Of a stretch of 64,000 nucleotides of DNA, positions 21,759-32,391 are shown piece by piece. How positions within the stretch are numbered: the stretch's first letter is position 1; every line of letters begins with the position of its first letter. Position numbers and translations under genes: made by a program. The notes under the pieces were generated by a model. It ran no database searches and was not told where the DNA came from. It was given only the letters and a program-made list of their open reading frames with translations. This DNA comes from Ryuthela nishihirai. Its lineage: Eukaryota > Arthropoda > Arachnida > Araneae > Heptathelidae. The stretch is from assembly GCA_038380435.1 (NCBI GenBank), contig JAWZYU010000001.1:17464001-17528000 (forward strand), given 5' to 3'.

Positions 21759-22147
21759 GGGGCGGGGGTGGCTCAGTCGGTAGCGCGTCAGGCTCGTAAT
21801 CTGTAGTTCCCAGGTTCGAGTCCCAGCTGGGTCTGCGTTGAGATTTATCTCCGCAAAATTCACCGCCCTGCCCACGGTCAGTAGGGGACACCGATGGGCT
21901 TGGAAAGGCCACAGTCCGTCGGATGGGACATTAAGCCGTGGCCCCGTGTGCGAGAGATCCATACCCTGTGCACGTTAAAGAACACGCTGAATGGCCTTGA
22001 CGGGAGGCTACCATCTGTCTCCCAACAGCTGTTCCAGTGGGTCCCCTCCCCCAACCTTCTCTGAGCCTTCGGGGTCCATGTGACCTGGCCATTTAGCCCA
22101 TAGTGTGCAAAAAAGTGCCGCTCAGAGGTAAAACAAAAACAAACAAA
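21759..22147 (+). mobile_element. SINE1 hybrid copy at the duplication junction
   Basis: The 5' part carries the variants of the 22905 copy (gcgtcag, gggtctgcg, attcaccgcc). From about 21916 on it carries those of the 20612 copy (gacattaag, cgagagatcc, ctgaatgg). The switch lies between about 21912 and 21930. This is the signature of recombination between two SINE1s. Confidence 0.9.
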
Positions 22148-22148
22148 C

Positions 22149-22599
22149 TCGTTCGTTTGTGTGACAGGGCCGTTAAGATCCCTCACGTCGGTGAGTTCGT
22201 TCCTCCTCTACCCACTGACGTCATATTCTCATCACTGTGGCAGCATTCCGTCCAACACAAGCACCGATGTCTTGATACAATAATCCACCTTCACGTAATC
22301 CCCCAATTCTCCCTCGATCAAATTCGCAAACCTGGTCGTATGGATGCCATGTTCTTCGACGGGCATACTTGATCGTTTAGTGCGCAAGAACTGCGAGAAA
22401 AACACAATTCCAATGCTTTACACAGGCTGTTTGTAATCTCCTCTTATACCACTTCTAAGGGGCATTACTGTCACACATGATGTGCGTATGTGCTGTGCTT
22501 TGAATCATGTTCATGTTCTCCCATGGGCTACTCATTTTCATATTTCTGTTCAATCTGATGGAGTTCTTCCTGGTGTTGCACTTTCAATGGCCAACAGTG
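22149..22599 (-). mobile_element. Second copy of the Tc1 transposase-start end
   Basis: Duplicate of 21003-21453 including the inverted end ggtgttgcactttcaatggc. Produced by the tandem duplication, not by transposition: it has no second end of its own. Confidence 0.92.
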
Positions 22600-22904
22600 T
22601 ACATCAAAAGACTATAAATAGATTTCCTGCCAAAAAACGAAGAAAACATATTATAGTATTATTTCATTAAAACATTCCATAAATGAAAATTTCTTGAACC
22701 TTTGGATAATATTTCAAAAGGCAAATATTAATTTTTTGGGACAAATTTTATTAGCAAAATTTTTTTTTTAAATACGTATTAATTATTAGAGAAAAATAAT
22801 AAAGTTTTCAGGAGATGGTGATCAAAATGTAACTAGAAGTTTTTCTTCGGTTTCTTTCCTTACAAAGTAATTCATTAGTCAAAGGCAACACTACACTTTA
22901 ATAC

Positions 22905-23091
22905 GGGGCGGGGGTGGCTCAGTCGGTAGCGCGTCAGGCTCGTAATCTGTAGTTCCCAGGTTCGAGTCCCAGCTGGGTCTGCGTTGAGATTTATCTCCGC
23001 AAAATTCACCGCCCTGCCCACGGTCAGTAGGGGACACCGATGGGCTTGAAAAGGCCGCCGTCCTTCGGATGGGACGTTAAGCCGTTGTTTT
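22905..23091 (+). mobile_element. SINE1 5' part, fused to an inverted SINE1
   Basis: Head with A and B boxes, then body to gggacgttaagccg, where it stops and the tail of a minus-strand SINE1 begins. This is the downstream partner (copy C) of the crossover. Confidence 0.92.
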
Positions 23092-23463
23092 ACCTCTGAG
23101 CGGTACTTTTTTGCGCACCATGGGCTAAATGGCCAGGTCACATGGACCCCGAAGGCTCAGAGAAGGTTGGGGGAGGGGACCCACTGGAACAGCTGTTGGG
23201 AGACAGATGGTAGCCTCCCGTCAAGGCCATCCAGCGTGTTCTTTAACGTGCACAGGGTATAGCTCTCCCGCACACGGAGCCACGGCTTAACGTCCCATCC
23301 GACGGACGGCGGCCTTTCCAAGCCCATCGGTGTCCCCTACTGACCGTGGGCAGGGCGGGGAATTTTGCGGAGATAAATCTCAACGCTGACCCAGCTGGGA
23401 CTCGAACCTGGGAACTACAGATTACGAGCCTGGCGCGCTACCGACTGAACCACTCCCGCCCCC
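23092..23463 (-). mobile_element. SINE1, nearly full length, inverted next to copy C
   Basis: Tail side ttgttttacctctgagcgg at left, head with inverted B box ggactcgaacc and A box at right, ending ccactcccgcccccc. No TSD is visible at the fusion, so it inserted into copy C with loss of sequence or was joined by rearrangement. Confidence 0.92.
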
Positions 23464-23464
23464 C

Positions 23465-23850
23465 AATTCACAAGGACCTCAGGCCTCTCGCCTTCTCTTC
23501 AACAACTGTCTCTTAAGGCCCAAAAAGACCTCAGGTTTTCCATCTTCGTTTTAACAACCTCCCCTTAAGGCCCAGGCCACAAGGATCCCATGTTTATAAG
23601 CTTCCCTTCAAAATCTTCCTATTAAACCTTAGATCTTCCTCTTCCTCTTCAACAACTTCTTCTTAAGGTCCAGATCACAAGTATCCCATGTCTCCCACCT
23701 TCCCTTTAACGATTGCCCCTTAAAACCCGGTCACAAGGACCTCAGGTTTCTCAATTTCCTTCATGTAACCGTTTCCTCACACCCAAGTCACAAGAAACCA
23801 TTCTCGTAGCTTTACTTTAGCAATTGTCACTAAAGCCCATGTCTCATACT
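23465..23850. repeat. Diverged 54-57 bp minisatellite, about 7 units
   Basis: Recurrent word order cacaaggacctcagg, a pyrimidine-rich stretch, tcaacaa, ccttaaggccc. The cacaag word occurs near 23469, 23578, 23676, 23732 and 23789. The pyrimidine bias is strong on the plus strand. Units differ widely, so the array is old. Confidence 0.75.
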
Positions 23851-24562
23851 CTGCTCAAGAGCTAAGAACAAGATTCGGTCAACTTCCCAATTCTATCATG
23901 ACCCTTGTGACGTTATCATGTACCGTAAGGTCAACCCATTGTGCCAGCAAAAAATTGTCATTACAGTGTGAAACAATTCCGAAGAGAACTATGAAACATA
24001 CTTATAGACAACTTAATTCTTTAGGAATTGCTGGTACACGCCCTATGCGTTGGAACTGCCTTTCCAAGCCGCGTGTTGATTGGTTGCACTGAGATAACGG
24101 TAGGTGTCAGACCGACTGTGATGTCAATGCCCGCAAATTGGAATGTCCCATGCAGCTGACTGAAGACTGTAGAGTCCATCAGTGGCAATAAAAGAAGGAC
24201 TTAGGACATTTATTACCCTATCAGGTGAAACCAAATGGACCGATCTGACTGATGACCGCGGATATTGTGGGATACTGTCACACGAACCAACTCGCACATC
24301 ACTCGAAGATGCAATTGGATGAAGAAGGAAATGGATGGGAAATAAAAAATGGAGAAATTTAAAAAAGAGGAGTTTCAAAAATTATCCTATGTGTTTTTGT
24401 CTCTGTTTTCTCGTTATGGTATCTCAAAAGATATTTATTTTGAAAGATAGAGGATGTATCGTTTCGAGACCTGATTGTAGAAATAAAGATTTAAAGATGA
24501 TGAAATCAAGTGTTATTAACCACACCGAAGATATTTTGTTCAATAGGATAAAATATGAATAA
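23851..24562. other. Unassigned; possible Tc1 transposase scrap
   Basis: Plus-strand 23990-24090 reads RQLNSLGIAGTRPMR followed by CLSKP, like the region after the DNA-binding domain of Tc1 transposases (LxSLGIxxRxPxR). No ends found. The remainder shows nothing clear. Confidence 0.3.
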
Positions 24563-24572
24563 TTTGAAGAAA

Positions 24573-24742
24573 GTTGGGTTGTTTTACCTCTGAGCGGCAT
24601 TTTTTGCACACCATGGGCTAAATGGCCAGGTCACATGGACCCCGAAGGCTCAGAGAAGTTTGGTGGAGGGGACCCACTGGAACAGCTATTGGGAGACAGA
24701 TGGTAGCCTCCCGTCAAGGCCATCCAGCGTGTTCTTTAACGT
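24573..24742 (-). mobile_element. SINE1, truncated unit of a dimer
   Basis: Tail plus 3' body only, ending at the reverse of cgttaaagaac, where the tail of the next unit begins. The left TSD ttgaagaaag is at 24563-24572. Confidence 0.92.
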
Positions 24743-25125
24743 TGGGTTGTTTTACCTCTGAGCGTCACTTTTTTGCACACCATGGGCTAAATGGCCAGGT
24801 CACATGGACCCCGAAGGCTCAGAGAAAGTTGGGGGAGGGGCCCCACTGGAACAGCTGTTGGGAGACAGATGGTAGCCTCCCGTCAAGGCCATCCAGCGTG
24901 TTCTTTAACGTGCACAGGGTATGGCTCTCCCGCACACGGGGACACGGCTTAACGTCCCATCCGACGAACGGCGACCTTTCCAAGCCCATCGGTGTCCCCT
25001 ACTGACCGTGGGCAGGGCGGGGAATTTTGCTGAGATAAATCTCAACGCTGACCCAGCTGGGACTCGAACCTGGGAACTACAGATTACGAGCCTGGCGCGC
25101 TACCGACTGAGCCACCCCCGCCCCC
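24743..25125 (-). mobile_element. SINE1, full-length unit of a dimer
   Basis: Complete, with head at right (cgagcctggcgcgctaccga then ctgagccacccccgccccc). The closing TSD ttgaagaaag is at 25126-25135. In element orientation the full unit comes first and the truncated unit second, as at 9441. Confidence 0.94.
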
Positions 25126-25417
25126 TTGAAGAAAGTGCTTTATATCCTCACGCATCGTGGTTGTGTAAAACATACACGAAACGAATTCTTAACAAAGCAT
25201 TATTAGTAAAAATAAAAATATCTGAAACATTTAGGAACAAAATGTTATTTTTAAATATCTCGAATTCCTAAAAATATTGAGGGAAATAATTGCTGTTTTT
25301 AAAAAAAGTTTTCATATTCAGGTACAAATGAACTTTGGTAATTTTTTTCCTAGTTCTAACTTCTTGAAAAACCACTTATTTATAATAGCCGAATTTAACC
25401 TCTTTTAACAGATATGG

Positions 25418-25720
25418 AGGTGGGGCTAGCTCAGTCGATAGCACGAAAGGTTCTTAATGCGGTTCCCTGGTTCGGACCCCTACTGTACCAGCGTTAAGAT
25501 TTATCTCCTTCACCTAAGCAGTGGCCCCTTGTGCAGAATTTCCTGTGTATGTTAATGACCATGTTGGATGGCATTAACGGGAAGATTCCCTCTGTCTCCT
25601 AATTGTTGTCCAGTAAATACCATCCCCATCCTTTTCCGAGCCCTCGCAGGTAATGTGACCTGGCCATTTAGCCCATTTCGTTCACAAAAGTGCCACTCAG
25701 AGATAAAAAAATAGCCCAAC
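25418..25720 (+). mobile_element. Old SINE1 relative with internal deletion
   Basis: Head gctagctcagtcgatagcac and B-box-like GGTTCGGACCC, then recognisable body words (agcgttaagatttatctcc, gtgacctggccatttagccc, gtgccactcagagataaa). Many substitutions and about 80 bp missing in the middle. An older subfamily or an old copy. Confidence 0.85.
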
Positions 25721-25894
25721 TTGACAAATATTAATCTCCGAAATTCTATTATGAAAAGAAATCTTGTAGAATAAATGCTAAATAAAGTCTTGAATAATTC
25801 CTCATGGTTTGAAGAATGAAGCCCTTTTTTCAAGTAATCATTTTGCACTAATTAAAGATAAGTGTGTTCTCTGTGAACAAAGCAATGTGCTCTG

Positions 25895-26095
25895 CGATTT
25901 CATCATTCCAACTAGATGATAGACTCATCTTCATCAAAGGTGAGAGAAGAATTAAGACTGCGCAGTTGATGCTTCTGTAGGGCTCATAGGCCTATTGAAA
26001 GATGATTGATAGGGCATTGACCAATGATCGGTGAGAATTCTTGGAGCGTCAACTACGCAGACTTCATAATCAGCCTCATGATTTCCTCCTAATAA
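25895..26095. repeat. Old copy of the GAAGCAATTGAG hAT-like MITE family
   Basis: Contains aagactgcgcagttgatgct and the opposed gcgtcaactacgcagacttc. The outermost ends are not recognisable. Confidence 0.4.
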
Positions 26096-26124
26096 AATAA
26101 TAAAGCTACGCCACTTACGCTTAT

Positions 26125-26552
26125 AGGGGGGCGGGGGTTGCTCAGTCGGTAGCGCGCCAGGCTCGTAATCTGTAGTTCCCAGGTTCGAGTCCCATCTGGG
26201 TCAGCGTTGAGATTTATCTCCGCAAAATTCCCCGCCCTGCCCACGGTCAGTAGGGGACACCGATGGGCTTGGAAAGGCCGCCGTCCGTCGGATGGGACGT
26301 TAAGCTGTGGCCCCGTGTGTGGGAGAGCCATACCCTGTGCACGTTAAAGAACACGCTGGATGGCCTTGACGGGAGACTACCATCTGTCTCCCAACAGCTG
26401 TTCCAGTGGGTCCCCTCCCCCAACCTTCTCTGAGTCTTCGGGGTCCATGTGACCTGGCCATTTAGCTCATGATGTGCAAAATGTGCCGCTCAGAGGTAAA
26501 ACAATGGTGTGCAAAAAAGTGCCGCTCAGAGGTAAAACAACACAACACAACA
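26125..26552 (+). mobile_element. SINE1, full length, with duplicated 3' end
   Basis: Perfect 12-bp TSDs acttacgcttat at 26113-26124 and 26553-26564. After a first ending gccgctcagaggtaaaacaa the last 45 bp (tggtgtgcaaaaaagtgccg onward) are repeated, so the copy is a minimal dimer within one TSD pair. Confidence 0.95.
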
Positions 26553-26866
26553 ACTTACGCTTATTTATCATTTGTCTACATACGGATGTATTTAATGAAA
26601 CAACAGTTTTATTTGTCCACATGAATACTATGACTTGCATGTGGATGTTAATAACAAAAAACATAGAATAATATTTATATGCTTGAACAATCTAATAACC
26701 AAGGCCTGATTTACACCTCAAGCTGCCCTAGGCACAGAAAATAGAGCGTGCTCTTATATTCGGTCGTTTTCTTCCATCATCTATAAAAGAACTCAATTTT
26801 TTTTTACTTTCATAATATGAAGAAAGAGAATTCTGTAATCGAAATAATTCTGGTAATTTTAATGAC

Positions 26867-27195
26867 AATTCATACCAGCGGTGATGCATAGTGGAAGCAA
26901 TTTGAACAACAAGACTTTGCAATTGACTAAATGATGATTATCGTAAATCATTGGCTGATAGAGCTATCAGTCCCTTTTCAATCAACCAATGATCTATGAT
27001 GCAATTGTTGATCGATGACACTATTGGTTGAATGACAAGTAACTGATAATTCGGTAAATACTGTAAGAATCAAATGTCTCAATTGCTTCCATTTACTTTG
27101 GTCACAAGATCTCTTCAAATTCCTGTAAGAATCGTAGATGTCTCAATTGCGCAGTCTCAATTGCTTCTACTCACGGTTCACTGCTGAGTAATACA
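26867..27195. mobile_element. hAT-like MITE
   Basis: Inverted ends: left cagcggtgatgcatagtgga then agcaattt, right (inverted) cagcagtgaaccgtgagtag then aagcaattgag. The right side holds two copies of the subterminal block (near 27070 and 27140). No coding capacity. Confidence 0.6.
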
Positions 27196-27199
27196 GGTT

Positions 27200-27527
27200 T
27201 GTTACCAAAATGTGAAAGTTTTATAAATAATATTATATTAAATATATATTTATATTGTGCATTATAAATAAATAATTTATGGCGCACAATATGCTAATTT
27301 TCAAATTTAACGTATTTCTCCCTCTTTTTGTTTCCTCTGGAATATACGAATTACACGAAATTGTCAAAGTATTAAGACACTTCCATGTTGGGTGAATGGA
27401 AATTATGTTCAAAGCTAACTAGGAAATAACTCTTTTAGAGCAAAATGTCACAGGAAGCAACATGAAAATATTTATTTTAAAAAAATCCAAAAATCTTGTT
27501 TTTGAGCAATATTTATTTGTTATTTAA
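27200..27527. other. AT-rich stretch, nothing recognised
   Basis: No ORF, tRNA-like or inverted-end signal. Confidence 0.5.
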
Positions 27528-27830
27528 AGAATTCTGGAAGCTGAAACATTTAACACAAACAACAATGTTGCTAAGAGAAACGTTTAGTTGAAATGTCAAG
27601 GAAGATACCATTCTTAGTTTATCGTTGATATCAAATTTAGAGGAAGCATCATCTTGAACCGAGTGGGATGCCAACCCACCACCTCCTGATAACATCGTGG
27701 GTTCGCATCCCACTCTGCACAAGGCAATCTTTCCTCTAAATCTGATATCGACGTTGAATTAAGAGTGGTACCTTCCTTGGCAGTGGAACGAAAACGTTGA
27801 GAAATTTCTTCAATTTATCGAACAGTATAC
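27528..27830. repeat. Palindrome of two SINE3 (tRNA-like) copies, head to head
   Basis: The left half reads as SINE3 on the minus strand, the right half on the plus strand. At the centre gagtgggatgccaacccac faces gtgggttcgcatcccactc across a 17-bp spacer. The arms continue outward through matching body words (ctaaatttgatatcaacg against ctaaatctgatatcgacg). The head shows a B-box/T-arm GTGGGTTCGCATCCCAC. Confidence 0.75.
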
Positions 27831-27833
27831 TGG

Positions 27834-28304
27834 CGACATGCCACATGTCATCTGCTTTGTGAGACTGCTTGTGATCAGCAAGAACAATTGCCTACATGAG
27901 ACACAGAAAATTATTTTTTCTACGTAGAAAGTTTATAACATGAAATTGAGGAGATCTTGATTGGAGATCGGTAGCTCAAACGAGGTCAGGCGACATACCA
28001 CTTGTCATCTGCTTTGTGAGACTGCTTGTGATCAGCAAGAACAATTGCCTACATGAGACACAGAAAATTGGTTTTTCTAGGTAGACAGTTTATAACATGA
28101 AATTGAGCAGATCTTGATTGGAGCTCGGTAGCTCAAACGAGGTCACGCGACATACCACTTGTCATCTGCTTTGTGAGGCTGCTTGTGATCAGCAAGAACA
28201 GTTGCCTACATGAGACAGAGAAAATTGTTTTTTCTAGGTAGAAAGTTTATAACATGAAATTGAGGAGATCTTGATTGGAGCTCGGTAGCTCAAACGAGGT
28301 CAGA
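27834..28304 (+). repeat. Tandem triplication of a 157-bp unit
   Basis: Unit starts cgacataccacttgtcatct at 27834, 27991 and 28148 and ends gctcaaacgaggtca(g/c)g. A few substitutions between units. The end of each unit is the A-box part of a SINE3-like head (gctcggtagctcaaacgagg). Only the last copy continues into a B box. Confidence 0.93.
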
Positions 28305-28460
28305 GCACCTGACCTGTCATCAGAAATTCGTGGGTTCGTATCCCATCCGCACCAACACAATTTTTCTTCTAAATTTCATATCGACGTTAAACTAAGAGAG
28401 ATATTTTACTTGACAGTTGAACTTAAACGTTCAGCAAATTCTTCAGTTTACCTCAAAAAT
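28275..28460 (+). mobile_element. SINE3, tRNA-derived
   Basis: Head gctcggtagctcaaacgagg (A box region) and GTGGGTTCGTATCCCAT (B box), then a body shared with 27721-27830: ttctaaatttcatatcgacg, taaactaagag, cttaaacgttcagcaaattc. Third SINE family of this window. 3' limit uncertain. Confidence 0.65.
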
Positions 28461-29159
28461 TACACAAATCGTTTATTAAATATGCAATTTTGTGTAATAG
28501 CTCTAAAGTTTCCATCGATTTTGAAAGAAGTGTTTAGAACGAGAATAACAAAAACGTCTGCTGTAAAATATTTCAGTTTCAATAAACACATAAATATTAA
28601 ATGTAGCGTTAAGTGGTGCAGACCGTTAGTACCTTTCAAAAGAGATACTCTCTTGTGGAAGTGAACGGAAGGAGAGGGCTGCCAGATTAGTGTGGCCTAC
28701 TGATCTGGACAACTATGGCTACTTTTCTTTTCTACCCTGCTGAGGAGTGGTCAACCACACAGGGTCCTGGTGCTGACCATATAAACCCACTGGACTGGAC
28801 AGATATATGGGTCTGAGCTTGATTATGGATCCTGATTTTGCTGCACTGGTGGACTTCTGTGGAGGGAAAATCTTCCGCTGTGTTTTCTGTTTGTTTGTGG
28901 GTTGACAGCCCCAATTGAATAGATTCATAGGATATGTTTTATCAGCTGTTGGATAATCCTGAGCAAAAGTCTTCGCAGGCACCTGATCTCTTTGCTTCTA
29001 TTGGCATCGTCAAATTCTACATTGGAGAAAGTCTTCCAGTGTACATGGTTTCAGCCTTTAGTGGTGGGGGGAACGGGTCTTTTCCCCATGTCTACGATTA
29101 GGGGGCTGTTTGATATTGTCGGCATTCCCTCTCTCAATAAACATAGTTTCTTTAAACAT

Positions 29160-32100
29160 CCCACTAACCATTTTCTCTCCATAGGTAGTTGGAATGTGAG
29201 GACTCTGCACAGGCTTTTTCACTTGATGTCCTCACAAAAGAATTCCACCGTTATGATTTAGGTATTTTCGGCTTGCAAGAGACCAGATGGACAGATAAAA
29301 GTCATATTCTTACAAATAATCGTAAATTTCTCTTTTCAGGGAGGGACGCCAATAGGCATCACAAAGGCGTAGGTCTGCTTCTCAGCAGACATCCTAGTGA
29401 TGCTCTTCTAGGATATGAGTGCTTTAATGAAAGACTTCTTACAGCAAAATTTCAGACAAGCGTTAAAGACTTGAATATTATCTGATGCTATGCCCCCACT
29501 GAGGATGCCGATGAGGATGAAAAGTATAGGTTTCACGGACAACTTCAGGATATTTTGAATTCTGTCAAGAAAGGAGATATTACCCTTGTTCTTGGTGACT
29601 TCAATGCCAAAGTTGGTACTGTGACCTTTGGGGAGGGGTGATTGGACCTTTTGGTATTGGTAACTGCAATGGCAATGGGCAACGTCTCCTACAGGTAAGA
29701 AAACTCAATGGATTCAGAATAACTAACACTTATTACAAATACCGCGACATACATAATTACACATGGGTTTTTATCTCTGCAAAATTCCCCGCCCTGCCCA
29801 CGGTCAGTAGGGGACACCGATGGGCTTGGAAAGGCCGCCGTCCGTCGGATGGGACGTTAAGCCGTGGCCTCGTGTGCGGGAGAGACATACCCTGTGCACG
29901 TCAAAGAACACGCTGGATGGCCTTGACGGGAGGCTACCATCTGTCTCCCAACAGCTGTTCCAGTTGGTCCCCTCCCCCAACCTTCTCTGAGCCTTCGGGG
30001 TCCATGTGACCTGGCCATTTAGCCCATGGTGTGCAAAAAAGTGCCGCTCAGAGATAAAACAACACAACCCAACACATGGGTTTCACCAGATGAGCTGCAT
30101 AGGAATATGATTGATTATATATTAATTAACAGCAAATGGACTAGTTCTGTTAGGAATACCAGGTCATATAGGGGAGATGAAATTGGATCTGACCATTGCC
30201 TTGTTAAAAGTGTCTTGCAACTTAAACTTAAAACCTGTTGTGCTAGGGTTAAAAAATTTACTTTTAATACTGAACCTCTGAAAGTCCCAGTTATAGCCAA
30301 AGCTTACCATGATAGGTTACTTAGTCATTATGACAGTCATGGTATGCTTACTACTGAAGTTGAGGAAGAATGGGATCATTTTAAACAGGCTTTTTTGGAC
30401 ACTAACAGTACTCTTTAAGGAAAAAAGGAGCAGAGGAGACAGAATTATCTGAGTGATAAGGCACTTGAGCTTATTTCGGAAAGAAAGAACTGCAGGAATG
30501 TCCTTAATCAATACCCTACTAGTCCTAATAGAAAGCATTACAGAGAACTTAATAAACGTGTAAAGGATCAGTTAGGTGCTGATAAGAATTTTTGGCTAGA
30601 TGGTTTGGCTGACAAAGCTGAGGAAGCAGTTAGGCAGCACAACAGCAGAGAGCTGTACTATATAGTTAATGTTTTTTGTCGTAGAAAACGAACAGGTATA
30701 CATGGATTGAAGGATAAACAAGGTAAGGTTATAGAAGGTGAGGATTCTGTCATGGCTAGGTGGGCTGAGCATTTCAGTGATGTTCTAAACAATGTGGGTA
30801 GTTCTACTCCCATTGTTTGTAATGATGACAGATACATTGGTGACTTTAATGTTGGCCCTATAACGCAATCTGAAGTTATTTTGGCTGTTTCTAAACTTAA
30901 CTTCATAAATCCCCAGGGATAGATGAAATTACTACGGAAATGCTTAGAGCTGGGAATGTTTCGTTTACCACTTGGATGACTGAAATTCTGAATATCTTTT
31001 ATGATAAAGGCATGGTTCCTAAGGATTTTACCAGAGCTATTGTTATCCCTATTTTCAAAAAAGGTGATCGCAGTTCTTGTGATAACTATAGGGGTATCAG
31101 CCTACTCTCTGTTCCAGGTAAAGTTCTTTCCATGATTGTGATTAATAGAATTAAGAATCTGGTTGACAGTCAATTGCGTGATGAGCAATGTGGATTCAGA
31201 AGTGGTAGGGGATGTGTGGATCAGATATTTTCACTTAGGCAGATTCTTGAGAAATGTTTAGAGTTTCAGAAACCTTTGGTTGCTAGCTTTGTTGATTTCA
31301 AAAAGGCTTTCGACTCTGTTGATCGCCATAATTTGTGGTTGATTGTGAGATCATATGGTATACCTGACAAGTTAGTTAACATAATGAAAGCTCTCTATAA
31401 TAACACTGAGTCATGTGTGAGAGTTGGTAAGCCTTATAGCAACTGGTTTAGCATTACTTCTGATGTTCGACAAGGGTGCATTTTGTCTCCTTTTCTCTTT
31501 AGCTTGGTTATTGATTATGTTATGCGAAATTCACTTCAAGGGAAAGATTTTGGCCTTAAATGGGCTGGAGATACGAAAATTTCTGATTTAGATTATGCTG
31601 ATGATTTAGCCCTTTTGGCAAATGATGTTGATGAGATGAACTCTTTCATTCGAGCTGTTGATGAGACTGGTAATAGAGTATGTTTGGTTATAAACAGAGA
31701 TAAAACTGAAGTGATGAAAATTGGTGAGGCAGGCTGTGATTCAGTTAATCTGAATGGTTGCAGTCTTGAACAGGTGTCACAGTTTAATTATCTTGGGAGC
31801 TACATAACAGATACTTGTGATGTGCGGCATAAGATTAACAGACGAATAGGGATTTTTAAGAATCTATGAAAAGTGTGGAGAAATAGGCGTATACACCTAA
31901 AGACTACAATTAGACTGTATAATAGTTTGGTTCTTTCTAGGGTTATTTATGGTAGTGAAACTTGGACACTTTGTAAACAAGATAACAGGAAACTAGACGC
32001 TTTTGATTCCAGATGCTTACGCAGTATCTTGGGCATTAGGTGTTCAACTTTGTAACTAATGATGATATTAGGCAAAGGAGTTTGCAACCTCCTTTAAGCA

Positions 32101-32352
32101 GCATATTGTGCAGAGAGAGACTCCGTTGGTTTGGCCATGTTGCCCGTATGAATAATTATAGATTGGCGAATAGGGTTATGAACAGTGTGCCTAAAGGCCT
32201 CAGAAAGAGGGGGAGACCTAGGACCTGCGGTGGGCAGACAATGTCAAACAGGACTTTGTTAGAATTGGTGTGCAGTGGCCAGATGCAGTAGATGTAGCTC
32301 AGGGTAGACTTGCTTGGAGAACTAAATTGCACGGTCTGGTTGGACCTCCGTA
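29160..32352 (+). pseudogene. RTE-type LINE endonuclease-reverse transcriptase, broken
   Basis: Endonuclease parts: GSWNVRTLH (near 29187), GLQETRW (near 29271), LGDFNAKVG (near 29590) and, after the SINE1, IGSDHCLVKS (near 30183). RT parts: NYRGISLLSVPGKV (near 31084), FVDFKKAFDSVDRHN (near 31288), DVRQGCILSPFLF (near 31462), YADD at 31594-31605. C-terminal part: WTLCKQDNRKLDAF and RLRWFGHVARM. Damage seen: frameshifts near 29200, 30915, 32040 and 32225, stops near 29484, 30416 and 31867 (the last a Trp codon changed to TGA, shared with the 56.8-kb copy), and a 12-bp loss near 31850 relative to the 16.4-kb copy. The enzyme would perform target-primed reverse transcription. This copy cannot. 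Confidence 0.92.
29771..30071 (+). mobile_element. SINE1, 5'-truncated, inside the RTE LINE
   Basis: Starts in the body (ttatctctgcaaaattcccc). Perfect 12-bp TSDs acacatgggttt at 29759-29770 and 30072-30083. Without the SINE and one TSD copy the LINE sequence resumes. Confidence 0.95.
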
Positions 32353-32391
32353 GCCCATGGCTGCTTGAAGATGATGATGATGATGATGATA

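Larger units (their letters stand above)
20770..23061 (+). repeat. Tandem duplication, two units of 1146 bp
   Basis: The sequence from the middle of the SINE1 at 20612 to the middle of the SINE1 at 21759 recurs 1146 bp downstream. Wherever I compared them (for example 21002-21758 against 22148-22904) the two units look identical. The borders lie inside SINE1 copies, so the middle SINE1 is a hybrid of the outer two. Contents: SINE1 3' half, Tc1 end, about 300 bp of flank, SINE1 5' half. Confidence 0.93.
28660..32391 (+). mobile_element. RTE-type LINE, near full length, interrupted by SINE1
   Basis: A 5' region of about 500 bp without ORF homology, then endonuclease and RT coding remnants, a short 3' UTR (tccgtagcccatggctgctt gaag) and a (GAT)n tail at about 32368-32391. 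A SINE1 at 29771-30071 splits the endonuclease region. The left end is estimated from where the 5' UTR-like sequence starts and no TSD could be read. Confidence 0.88.
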
